Under the pieces are notes generated by a model. That model had not been told where the DNA came from, ran no database searches, and saw only the letters and a list, made by a program, of their open reading frames with translations. Shown here one piece after another: positions 51,811-59,828 of a DNA stretch of 64,000 bases; the first letter of the stretch is position 1; every line of letters begins with the position of its first letter. The position numbers were made by a program, and so were the translations under genes. The stretch comes from Fundicoccus_A sp052115865 (GTDB lineage Bacteria; Bacillota; Bacilli; Lactobacillales; Aerococcaceae): positions 1 through 64,000 of the forward strand of contig NZ_JBQKME010000001.1 of assembly GCF_052115865.1 (NCBI RefSeq). Direction: 5' to 3'.

Positions 51811-54199
51811 TTTCATAAAAAACAATTTACGTTTGGTGATATTTATTGTCTTTGTCGTTGGTTTAACACTGTATCTTTTTATCGATACACGTTTTAGTTC
51901 AACGCCACCGCCAATTTTACCAGCTGAAACCACTGAGTTGCCAGTCACTGAAGAAGAATTAGCTGAAACTGAGGAAGTTCCTGAAGGTACGGACGATTTA
52001 GCGGTGCTTGATGGGGAAGAAGTGCCAACGCCTCCAGTCGAAACGGAGCCGGTAGAGGATTTTACAAGTGAAAATGAGCAGAAAGAAAATCGACCAAGTG
52101 TCGTCGAAGACGATGCGGATGACATTGACGGTCATCAAAAAGTCGCTGAAAATGATCTCTTAGCGCTTTATTTAAAAGAAGAAAATTTATCTATTATTGT
52201 CCGGGATAAAAAGAGTGGAGCCGTTATGTATTCAACGGTAGAAAAACCTGTTCAAAGTAATGAAAAATGGCAAAATTTTGTGCAATCAGCCGTTGTCATT
52301 GAGTATTTGATTAATACGAATATTGTCTATTCGCAGGCCGATATGTACACAGGTGAACCGACGAAAGATATTCGGATAACAGACACAGGTTTTGAAGCAG
52401 ATGTTGATTATCCTGATTTTGAATTTGGTTATACATTAATTGTTTCGCTTGATGAAAATAAATTAAGTGTTGAAATACCCAATGAGAGTATTTATGAAAA
52501 CTCTGACACCTACAAAATGGGGAATGTCTTTATTTACCCCTATCTAGGTTACTCTAAGTTAGATGAAGAAAACGGCTTTATGTTGATACCGGATGGTTCT
52601 GGGGCCTTAATTCATTTGGAAGATAATCAAGGCCAGTTTAAACAACCTTATTCTGAAATGATTTATGGGCAAAATGTGGGGATTGATGAGTCCTATGTCC
52701 TTTCGCGTTTGTTTAATATGGTAACGACCAATACCCCGCATCAAATACTAGCGCCATATTTTGGTTTACTACATGAAGATAAAGCTTTTGGTTTCTTGGC
52801 AACCGTTGAAAAAGGAGATTATCATTCTTGGATTGAGGCTTATCCAAATGGTGCCATCCTACCCTATAACTGGATTACAAGTAAGTTTGTTTTACGCCAA
52901 TTTTACAATCAGTCGACCAGTCGTACGAGTGGTACTATCACGATTAGGCAACGGAAACAAAATGATATTGATATGAAGTTAAATTATTATTTTGTGTCAG
53001 AAGACGATGCTAATTTAATGGGGCTTGTTAAACAGTTTCGAAATTATTTAACTGATTCGAAAACTTTTGTGGATTCAGAAACTCAGAAACCAGATAATTT
53101 TAGGATTCGCTTAGATTTAATCGGGACAGAGTTAGAAACAGGTCTGATTAATAATTCAGCTGTATCAATGACAACCTTTGAACAAGCAGATGAAATAATC
53201 GATGCCTTTTCTTCCGCAGGTTTAGATCAAATGACCGTCGTTTACCAAGGCTGGGAAACCAATGGTTACTCAGGGGCACTTGGGAACAGTAGTTATTCTG
53301 TTGATAGTGGACTTGGAGGAAATGAAGGGTTAGAGAGCTTATTAAATAAATATCAAGACCATATCCCAATTTATTTAGCCGATGATGGCTTACGCTTTAA
53401 TCCACATCTTTCGCTCGAAGTTGGATCAAATGTGATGAAGAAATTTAACCGACGTGTCTATAATGAGGCTGTTTTTGGGAAGGTTTTTGAAAGTTTTAAC
53501 TTCCTCGAACCAGAAGAAGCCGTTAATCGCTTATCCAGTCGAATGGACTCGTACGATCAAGTCAATAACATTGCCTTAACAGGTATTTCGAATCATTTGT
53601 TTTCATACTTAAAAGATAGTGTTGAGTATGACCGCGTGCATACATCAACGGTTTTTGAAGACATGATAGCCAAGATTAGTGAAAATAAGGGGCTTATTCT
53701 AGATGAACCGTTTATGCCTTATTGGCAATATGCGGATGCCATGTACAATATTCCTTTAAATTCATCCTCTTATATATTTGAAGATGAACAAGTACCATTT
53801 ATCTCTTTAGCGTTAAATGGTCAGCTACCATTGTATGCAACTTATTCAAACTTTGAACCCAATTCGCGTGACTTTTTCCTAAGACTAGTTGAAACCGCTG
53901 TTAATCCGTCATATTTGTTAACTTATGAAAACTCTAGTGAGTTGCATCAAACCAATATGTCATGGGTTTATTCATCACAATATGAACTGTATTATGATGA
54001 AATTGTTGAAACATATAAGGAATTAGAAGCAGTCAAAGAAGCTATTGGTGAAGGCTTTATCTTAGATTACCAATCGACAGAGGGTGTTTCAATCGTTACT
54101 TATGATAACGGCAGCAAAGTATATGTGAACTTCAATGACTTTGATACAGAAATTGACGGTGTTCAGTTAGCCGGTCAATCTTATGAGGTGGTGAATTAA
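51797..54199 (+). CDS. DUF5696 membrane-anchored extracellular protein
   Basis: 800 residues starting at TTG 51797, with GAGGTG at 51781-51786. A single helix at about residues 10-30 anchors it; residues 35-115 are an acidic Pro/Glu/Thr-rich linker of the kind that spans a cell wall. Residues 120-420 are beta-rich, and residues 430-720 look like a TIM barrel of glycosidase type (RIRLDLIGTE, MTVVYQGWETNGYSG, PIYLADDGLRFNPHL, LILDEPFMPYW). No catalytic pair can be assigned by eye. It is likely a wall-spanning carbohydrate-active or binding protein. It starts within the NHL gene and ends at the next permease (one-base overlap), so all are translationally linked. Confidence 0.75.
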   Translation: MDFRNFIKNNLRLVIFIVFVVGLTLYLFIDTRFSSTPPPILPAETTELPVTEEELAETEEVPEGTDDLAVLDGEEVPTPPVETEPVEDFTSENEQKENRPSVVEDDADDIDGHQKVAENDLLALYLKEENLSIIVRDKKSGAVMYSTVEKPVQSNEKWQNFVQSAVVIEYLINTNIVYSQADMYTGEPTKDIRITDTGFEADVDYPDFEFGYTLIVSLDENKLSVEIPNESIYENSDTYKMGNVFIYPYLGYSKLDEENGFMLIPDGSGALIHLEDNQGQFKQPYSEMIYGQNVGIDESYVLSRLFNMVTTNTPHQILAPYFGLLHEDKAFGFLATVEKGDYHSWIEAYPNGAILPYNWITSKFVLRQFYNQSTSRTSGTITIRQRKQNDIDMKLNYYFVSEDDANLMGLVKQFRNYLTDSKTFVDSETQKPDNFRIRLDLIGTELETGLINNSAVSMTTFEQADEIIDAFSSAGLDQMTVVYQGWETNGYSGALGNSSYSVDSGLGGNEGLESLLNKYQDHIPIYLADDGLRFNPHLSLEVGSNVMKKFNRRVYNEAVFGKVFESFNFLEPEEAVNRLSSRMDSYDQVNNIALTGISNHLFSYLKDSVEYDRVHTSTVFEDMIAKISENKGLILDEPFMPYWQYADAMYNIPLNSSSYIFEDEQVPFISLALNGQLPLYATYSNFEPNSRDFFLRLVETAVNPSYLLTYENSSELHQTNMSWVYSSQYELYYDEIVETYKELEAVKEAIGEGFILDYQSTEGVSIVTYDNGSKVYVNFNDFDTEIDGVQLAGQSYEVVN

Positions 54200-55173
54200 T
54201 GAAGAAACGTATCAAGACAAATAAAATTAATCGTCGTAAAGCCATAACAGGTATACTGTTCCTTTTACCATGGCTGATTGGATTCTTCATTTTTGTATTA
54301 TGGCCATTAGGTCAGTCATTTTATTTCAGTTTAAATACGATTCGTCTGCGACCAACAGGACGGGTATATCGTTTTGATGGCTTAGATAATTACCGTGATA
54401 TTTTCTTAAAAGATATGTTCTTTGTACAAGAACTCCTAGGCTACTTTATTAGTGTTTCGCTAAGAGTTCCTGTCATTGTCGTGTTTTCCTTATTGATTGC
54501 GATGTTGTTAAATTCGAAAATCAAATTAAAAGGATTCTTTCGATCTATCTTTTTCCTACCTGTAATAATCGTTTCAGGTCCAGTAATGAATCAGTTAATG
54601 TCACAAGGTGCCGCACAAATTCCGATGTTAGATATGTCTACGATTAACCAAATATTGCTAAGTTTCTTGCCGATGTGGTTAGCAACACCTATTGCGACCT
54701 TATTTGCAGAGATGATTCTTATTTTGTGGAATTCTGGGGTACAAATCTTAATTTTCCTGGCAGCGTTACAAAAAATCGATAAAAGCCTTTATGAGGCAGC
54801 AAAAATTGATGGGGGATCTGCTTGGGAATGTTTTTGGAAAATCACCTTGCCTGTCTTAAAGCCGATGATTCTCTTAAATGCTTTGTATACACTGATTACC
54901 TTATCTAATAGTGATCAAAATAGTGTTATTAATTTAATCTACAATAATATGTTTGCTGCAACTCGAGGTTACGGCTTTGCATCAGCTATGGCGTGGATGT
55001 ATGCGATTATTGTTTTAGGCTTAGTAGGCGTCATCTTCTTCTTATTTAGAGATACTAGTAAGAAAAATAATCAAATTCAAATCGTCAAACGTAGAAAAAC
55101 ACCAACTTACGAAGGAGGAATACATTATGCAACAAAGCCAGTTGACCAACAAACAACAACTTCAACAAAATGA
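54199..55173 (+). CDS. CUT1-family ABC sugar permease (MalF-type), second pair
   Basis: 324 residues with six helices and a charged N-terminus. The EAA loop is SLYEAAKIDGGSAWECFWKITLPVL near residue 195. Overlaps the DUF5696 stop by one base (TAATG). Its last 16 codons overlap the next permease gene in another frame. Confidence 0.92.
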   Translation: MKKRIKTNKINRRKAITGILFLLPWLIGFFIFVLWPLGQSFYFSLNTIRLRPTGRVYRFDGLDNYRDIFLKDMFFVQELLGYFISVSLRVPVIVVFSLLIAMLLNSKIKLKGFFRSIFFLPVIIVSGPVMNQLMSQGAAQIPMLDMSTINQILLSFLPMWLATPIATLFAEMILILWNSGVQILIFLAALQKIDKSLYEAAKIDGGSAWECFWKITLPVLKPMILLNALYTLITLSNSDQNSVINLIYNNMFAATRGYGFASAMAWMYAIIVLGLVGVIFFLFRDTSKKNNQIQIVKRRKTPTYEGGIHYATKPVDQQTTTSTK

Positions 55174-56149
55174 TCCTTCCTATTCAAGTAAGTGGGAACA
55201 ATACAAGACCAAGTACTGGGTGCCGGTCCGCAAGCGATTATTCGGTACGAATGATCGCAGCGGCTGGTTAATCCAGGCAGGGATATATCTATTATTACTA
55301 ACGATTGGCTTTGTCTACTTATATCCACTTTTATTTATGGTGACAACCAGCTTTAAGTCCTTAACCGACTTATTAGATACATCAATTCGTTGGATACCTT
55401 CAGAATTATTTTTTGATAATTACCGTCAAGCAATTTCTGCTTTGAATTTTAAGGAGTCTCTCTTAGGAAGTATTGTGATATCACTATTTCCTACTTTGTT
55501 CCAAGTGGTTGTAACAGCCTTGACTGGTTATGCCTTTGCTCGTTTTGATTTTCCTTTTAAACGAACCTTGTTTTTCTTAATGATATTTAGTTTTATTGTG
55601 CCGCCTCAAGTATTGATGATGCCAACTTATGTTTTATATAGTGACTTAGGTCTATTAGGATCATTAAATGCCTTTATTATTCCAGCTGCTTTAGGGCAAG
55701 GGATAAAAAGTACGATTTTCGTTTTAATTTACTATCAATTCTTTAAGCAAACGCCTAAATCACTTTATGAAGCGGCTGAAGTAGATGGCGCGAGTGAATG
55801 GACCAATTTCTTTAGAATCGGGGTCCCAATGGCAACTCCAGCGATTATTATCGTTTTTCTATTTTCATTTGTTTGGTATTGGAATGAAACTTACTTAGTG
55901 AATCTTTACCTAACAGGTGGAGCATCAACAGACAGTCGTAACTGGATTACCTTACAAATGTCACTAGCATCATTTAGATCGACTTATGAACGGATGTATC
56001 CAGCAAGTGATACTGGAACGATGAATATTAATGAAGGGATTACCATGGCCGGAACCATGCTAACCTTAATACCTTTATTAATTACTTACTTTTTCTTACA
56101 AAAGTATTTCACTGAAAGTGTTGATAATTCAGGGATTACTGGTGAGTAA
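55127..56149 (+). CDS. CUT1-family ABC sugar permease (MalG-type), second pair
   Basis: 340 residues, long hydrophilic N-terminus (about 45 residues) then six helices. The EAA loop reads SLYEAAEVDGASEWTNFFRIGVPMA near residue 205. The ATG at 55127 has a strong AAGGAGG site (55112-55118) inside the preceding gene, so the 47-base overlap is real. It leads to the second binding protein after a 124-base gap that holds a small AACTTTTT/AAAAAGTT hairpin but no gene. Confidence 0.92.
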   Translation: MQQSQLTNKQQLQQNDPSYSSKWEQYKTKYWVPVRKRLFGTNDRSGWLIQAGIYLLLLTIGFVYLYPLLFMVTTSFKSLTDLLDTSIRWIPSELFFDNYRQAISALNFKESLLGSIVISLFPTLFQVVVTALTGYAFARFDFPFKRTLFFLMIFSFIVPPQVLMMPTYVLYSDLGLLGSLNAFIIPAALGQGIKSTIFVLIYYQFFKQTPKSLYEAAEVDGASEWTNFFRIGVPMATPAIIIVFLFSFVWYWNETYLVNLYLTGGASTDSRNWITLQMSLASFRSTYERMYPASDTGTMNINEGITMAGTMLTLIPLLITYFFLQKYFTESVDNSGITGE

Positions 56150-56273
56150 TAAATGAATATATATCTCAAAGAGGGTGATCAAACAATTAACTTTTTGAAA
56201 AAGTTGGCCGTTGCATAGTTTTTGCTTTAATGTCAGAAATGATAACAAATCATATTTTTAAAGGAGAATATTA

Positions 56274-57674
56274 ATGAAAAAACTATTAAAAACAATGACA
56301 AGTGTTTTACTTGCCTCTTCATTATTAGGTGGACTTGCACCTTTAAGTCAAGTTCAAGCTCAAGAAGGCTTACCTGAAATGACAACTGACGAAATCACTT
56401 TAACGTTTGCTGGTTGGGAATATATTGGCGTTAAAGAGTTACAAGCACAACGTTTTATGGAAAAATATCCAAATATTACTGTAGAAATCGTTGAAATTCA
56501 ACAAGATGGCTATATGGATCAACTAGTAAATATGGCTGCAGCCGGTGACCTACCTGATGCCTTCTGGTATATGGGGAATGTGGACGTTGCTATCTATAAT
56601 GGCTGGTTTGGCGATATGACAGAATACTGGGAAAATGACCCAGATAACGAACTTGTTTTAGAAACATTAAAAGACAAAGGGTATTTAGATGGGGAAAGAA
56701 AATTAGCAGCAGCTGTTTCTTATCAACCACAAACAGTTTTCTTGGATGAAGCCGTATTTGAACGCTTAAATGAACCAATGCCAAGTCCTGACTGGACCTA
56801 TGACGAAATGATTGAGTTAATGCAAAAAATGACTGTTCCTGAGCAAGGTATTTACGGATACAATGACTTCTCACAAATTATGACTTATGCACCAATTGTT
56901 AATACGGATGCAGACGGAGAATTTGGCTGGAATGGCGAAACTTTTGACTTAACCGGTGAATGGGCAGATTCTATGCAACAACAAGCAGAATATGTAAGAA
57001 CAGGTGTGCATGCCCCATTCTTTGACACGGATGAAGCTGAAGCAGCTTTTGGTGACCGTCTGTTATGGGCAGCTCGTTCAGGACGTATCGCCATGCAATT
57101 AGATGCTTGGTGGACAAAAGACCTATTCAATTCTCAAGAGTATATTGATAGTGGTATCCGCTTCAAACCATATCCAGTACCTCGTGGAGCTAATGCAGAA
57201 TCATTACATAAACCTGCCTTTGTAGACTTTGGTGGTATTTCTTCAGCAACTGAATACCCAAGAGAAGCTTATGAATTATTGAAATTCATGGGTTGGGGTG
57301 CAGAAGGTTGGGCAGTACGTTTAGATGCTCGTGAAGTTTTAATGGATGATAATGGGAATATGATCTTCCCTTATCCAAATGGTTTACCACTGGTGAACGA
57401 TGAAGCTCTTTGGGATCGTGTAGCGGCTGAATTGCCTCAAGAACAATACTATACAGATATGTTAGAACGTGTTAGAGAGCCAATTCCATTGTCTGGTGCA
57501 GTTATCCCTGGATTTGCAACTTGGATTGATGAAATTTACTTTAATGGTGAGTATGGAAACATTGAGCATGCAGCTTACAATGGGGAAGTCAACCCTGCTG
57601 ACGTAGCGCAAGAATTAACCGACTTACTAAACGAACACCATCAAGAAGCCTTGGATGAATTATTCTTTAACTAG
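56274..57674 (+). CDS. Extracellular sugar-binding protein of the second permease pair
   Basis: 466 residues. Signal peptide 1-29 (MKKLLK, hydrophobic core, VQA/QE) with no lipobox cysteine. The mature protein has the CUT1 binding-protein pattern: ITLTFAGWEYIGVKELQAQRFMEKYPNITVEIV at about 34-66, then GYMDQLVNMAAAGDLPDAFWY and RIAMQLDAWW. Ends before a clear terminator. It matches both ends of the decayed copy at 57759-58186. Ligand probably arabinan or galactan oligosaccharides, from context. Confidence 0.93.
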   Translation: MKKLLKTMTSVLLASSLLGGLAPLSQVQAQEGLPEMTTDEITLTFAGWEYIGVKELQAQRFMEKYPNITVEIVEIQQDGYMDQLVNMAAAGDLPDAFWYMGNVDVAIYNGWFGDMTEYWENDPDNELVLETLKDKGYLDGERKLAAAVSYQPQTVFLDEAVFERLNEPMPSPDWTYDEMIELMQKMTVPEQGIYGYNDFSQIMTYAPIVNTDADGEFGWNGETFDLTGEWADSMQQQAEYVRTGVHAPFFDTDEAEAAFGDRLLWAARSGRIAMQLDAWWTKDLFNSQEYIDSGIRFKPYPVPRGANAESLHKPAFVDFGGISSATEYPREAYELLKFMGWGAEGWAVRLDAREVLMDDNGNMIFPYPNGLPLVNDEALWDRVAAELPQEQYYTDMLERVREPIPLSGAVIPGFATWIDEIYFNGEYGNIEHAAYNGEVNPADVAQELTDLLNEHHQEALDELFFN

Positions 57675-57702
57675 TCTCAAACAGGTCCATTAATAAGTTG
57701 CT

Positions 57703-57743
57703 GGGAAGACGCATGTTAGACATTGTGTGTCTTCCCTCTTTTT
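57703..57743 (+). terminator. Terminator after the second binding-protein gene
   Basis: 11-bp stem with one G-U pair (57703-57713 with 57726-57736), then CTTTTT. Ends the large transport transcription unit. Confidence 0.88.
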
Positions 57744-57758
57744 AAAAGGTGAGAATAG

Positions 57759-58186
57759 ATGAAAAAGTTATTGAAAACAATAACTAGTATGTTGCTAACA
57801 TCGATACTAGTTAATGGTATGTTACCTTTAAGTCAAGTTCAAGCTGAAGATGGACTAGCTGAAATGACAACGGATGAAATTACTTTGACATTTGCTGGTT
57901 GGGAATATATTGGAGTAAAAGAATTACAAGCAGAACGCTTTATGGAAAAGTATCCTAATATTACGGTGGAAATAGTCGAGATACAACAAGATGGCTATAT
58001 GTTTCAGGCGTAGTTATCCCTGGTTTTGCAAGCTGGTTGGACGAAGTTTACCACAATGGCGAATATGGAAGCATCTCACAAGCTGCTTACGACGGCATCG
58101 TTAATCCAGCGGACGTGGCGCAAGAATTAACCGACTTATTGAATCAATATCACCAAGATGCCATCGATGAGTTATTTTTTAATTGA
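57759..58186 (+). pseudogene. Internally deleted duplicate of the binding-protein gene
   Basis: The first 81 codons (to about base 58001) encode a signal peptide and N-terminus nearly identical to the protein at 56274. The frame then ends at a TAG at 58011-58013. Downstream, in another frame, the last 59 codons of the same family are present (VVIPGFASWLDEVYHNGEYG to ELFFN, stop 58184-58186). So about 325 codons between GYM and the VVIPGF segment are missing, with a frameshift at the join. The ends differ from the intact neighbour at several positions, so it is an older tandem duplicate, not a fresh partial copy. Confidence 0.92.
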
Positions 58187-58226
58187 AGCAAATAAATAAT
58201 TTTATGACGAGAGGTAAGATATATAA

Positions 58227-59630
58227 ATGAAGGCAAGTATGCAAATTTCTAAAAATTTTCAGATTTCAAAAATCGATGATCGATTATATGGATCATTTAT
58301 TGAGCATATGGGACGAGCTGTTTATGAAGGTATTTATGAACCAGACCATCCTACAGCAGATGAAAAAGGTTTTCGTAATGATGTAAAAGAATTGATTCAA
58401 GAATTAAATATCCCCTTGATTCGCTATCCAGGTGGTAACTTCTTGTCTGGTTACAATTGGGAAGATGGGATTGGACCAAGAGAAGAAAGACCAAAACGTT
58501 TAGATTTAGCTTGGAAGACGATTGAGACCAATGAAGTCGGTTTACATGAATTCTTTGATTGGTCGCAAGAAGCGAATGCGGAAATAAATATGGCAGTAAA
58601 CCTAGGAACACGTGGGGTAGATGATGCGCGCAGATTAGTTGAATACTGTAATTTTCCTTCGGGAACTGAATTATCTGATTTAAGACGTCAAAATGGACAC
58701 GAAGAACCATTTGCGATTAAAACCTGGTGTTTAGGAAATGAAATGGATGGACCTTGGCAAATTGGACAAAAATCTGCCGTTGATTATGGAAAACTAGCGG
58801 CTCAAGCTGGAAAAGCGATGAAATTAGTCGATGATAGTATTGAGTTAGTTTTATGTGGAAGTTCAAGTTCTGAAATGCCAACTTTCGCATCTTGGGAAGC
58901 TGAAGTCTTGGAAGAAGCTTATGATTATGTCGATTACTTATCATTACACCGCTACTATGGGAATCAAGAAAATGACTTAGAAAATTATTTAGCCAAATCA
59001 ATCGATATGGATAATTTTATTAAGTCAGTAATTGCTGTCTGTGATTATGTAAAAGCCAAAAAGAAAAGTAAGAAGACCATTAATTTGTCATTTGATGAAT
59101 GGAATGTATGGTACCACTCTAATGAACAAGATTCTAAAAATGAGCCATGGCAAATTGCTCCGCCAATTTTAGAAGATGTGTACAACTTTGAAGATGCTTT
59201 GTTGGTAGGTTGTTTATTAATCACATTGATGAAAAATAGTGATCGGGTGAAAATTGCTTGTTTAGCTCAACTAGTTAACGTCATTGCACCTATTATGACC
59301 GAAAAAGATGGTCCGGCATGGCGCCAAACAATCTTTTATCCATTTATGCATGCGTCTTTATATGGACGAGGCATTGCTTTAACACCGAATGTTCAAGTGG
59401 ATACCTATGATTCAAAAGATTTTGCGGATGTTCCTTATTTAGAATCGATTGCTGTCTTGAATGAAGATGAAAATGAGCTAGTTATATTTGCTGTCAATCG
59501 TTCAAAAGACGAGAGTATCGCATTAGATTGTGAACTATCCGATATTGAATTAGGTCAATTAAAAGAAGCAACAGAACTTGCTGGCTTTAATATCAAAGCG
59601 ATCAACAATAGAGATGAAGAAGTTGTAAAA
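58227..59630 (+). repeat. Long direct repeat, copy B (GH51 gene body)
   Basis: Matches 35044-36447 over 1,404 ungapped bases at about 97% by eye, with a nearly perfect stretch in the middle (58885-59155). Flanks do not match. Confidence 0.93.
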
Positions 59631-59723
59631 CCGAATGAAAATACAGATGTTTCAGTTGAAAAACATCGTGTTAAAGCTCAACTTAAACCATTATCGTGGA
59701 ATGTGATTCGCGTAAGTTTATAA
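58227..59723 (+). CDS. GH51 alpha-L-arabinofuranosidase, type 2, copy B
   Basis: 498 residues. Nearly identical to copy A (35044-36543), including the acid/base Glu near residue 172 and the nucleophile Glu near 292; only one residue differs in the first 468 (Asn for Asp near 460), while the last 30 differ more. No signal peptide. It lies 40 bases after the deleted binding-protein gene, whose promoter it may use, and ends at a double hairpin. Retention of intact catalytic residues suggests it is functional. Confidence 0.95.
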   Translation: MKASMQISKNFQISKIDDRLYGSFIEHMGRAVYEGIYEPDHPTADEKGFRNDVKELIQELNIPLIRYPGGNFLSGYNWEDGIGPREERPKRLDLAWKTIETNEVGLHEFFDWSQEANAEINMAVNLGTRGVDDARRLVEYCNFPSGTELSDLRRQNGHEEPFAIKTWCLGNEMDGPWQIGQKSAVDYGKLAAQAGKAMKLVDDSIELVLCGSSSSEMPTFASWEAEVLEEAYDYVDYLSLHRYYGNQENDLENYLAKSIDMDNFIKSVIAVCDYVKAKKKSKKTINLSFDEWNVWYHSNEQDSKNEPWQIAPPILEDVYNFEDALLVGCLLITLMKNSDRVKIACLAQLVNVIAPIMTEKDGPAWRQTIFYPFMHASLYGRGIALTPNVQVDTYDSKDFADVPYLESIAVLNEDENELVIFAVNRSKDESIALDCELSDIELGQLKEATELAGFNIKAINNRDEEVVKPNENTDVSVEKHRVKAQLKPLSWNVIRVSL

Positions 59724-59726
59724 TAG

Positions 59727-59763
59727 AAAAATCCCAGGACTGTTTTAGTCGCTGGGATTTTTT
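59727..59763 (+). terminator. Terminator of GH51 copy B
   Basis: 11-bp stem AAAAATCCCAG (59727-59737) with CTGGGATTTTT (59752-59762), extended inward by GACT/AGTC, and a T-run. Confidence 0.9.
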
Positions 59764-59777
59764 ATGATGAAATGTAT

Positions 59778-59813
59778 CAACCAGTTATGACTGAAGCTAG
59801 TCATAACTGGTTG
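59778..59813 (-). terminator. Terminator of the AraC-type regulator
   Basis: A perfect 15-bp stem (59778-59792 with 59799-59813) and 6-base loop, 15 bases after the regulator's stop on the minus strand. Confidence 0.75.
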
Positions 59814-59828
59814 TGTTTAGGAGATTAT

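Noticed and set aside
51778..52125. Serine/threonine-rich antisense frame opposite the start of the DUF5696 gene.
   Set aside because: It is the complement of the acidic linker codons, a composition effect.
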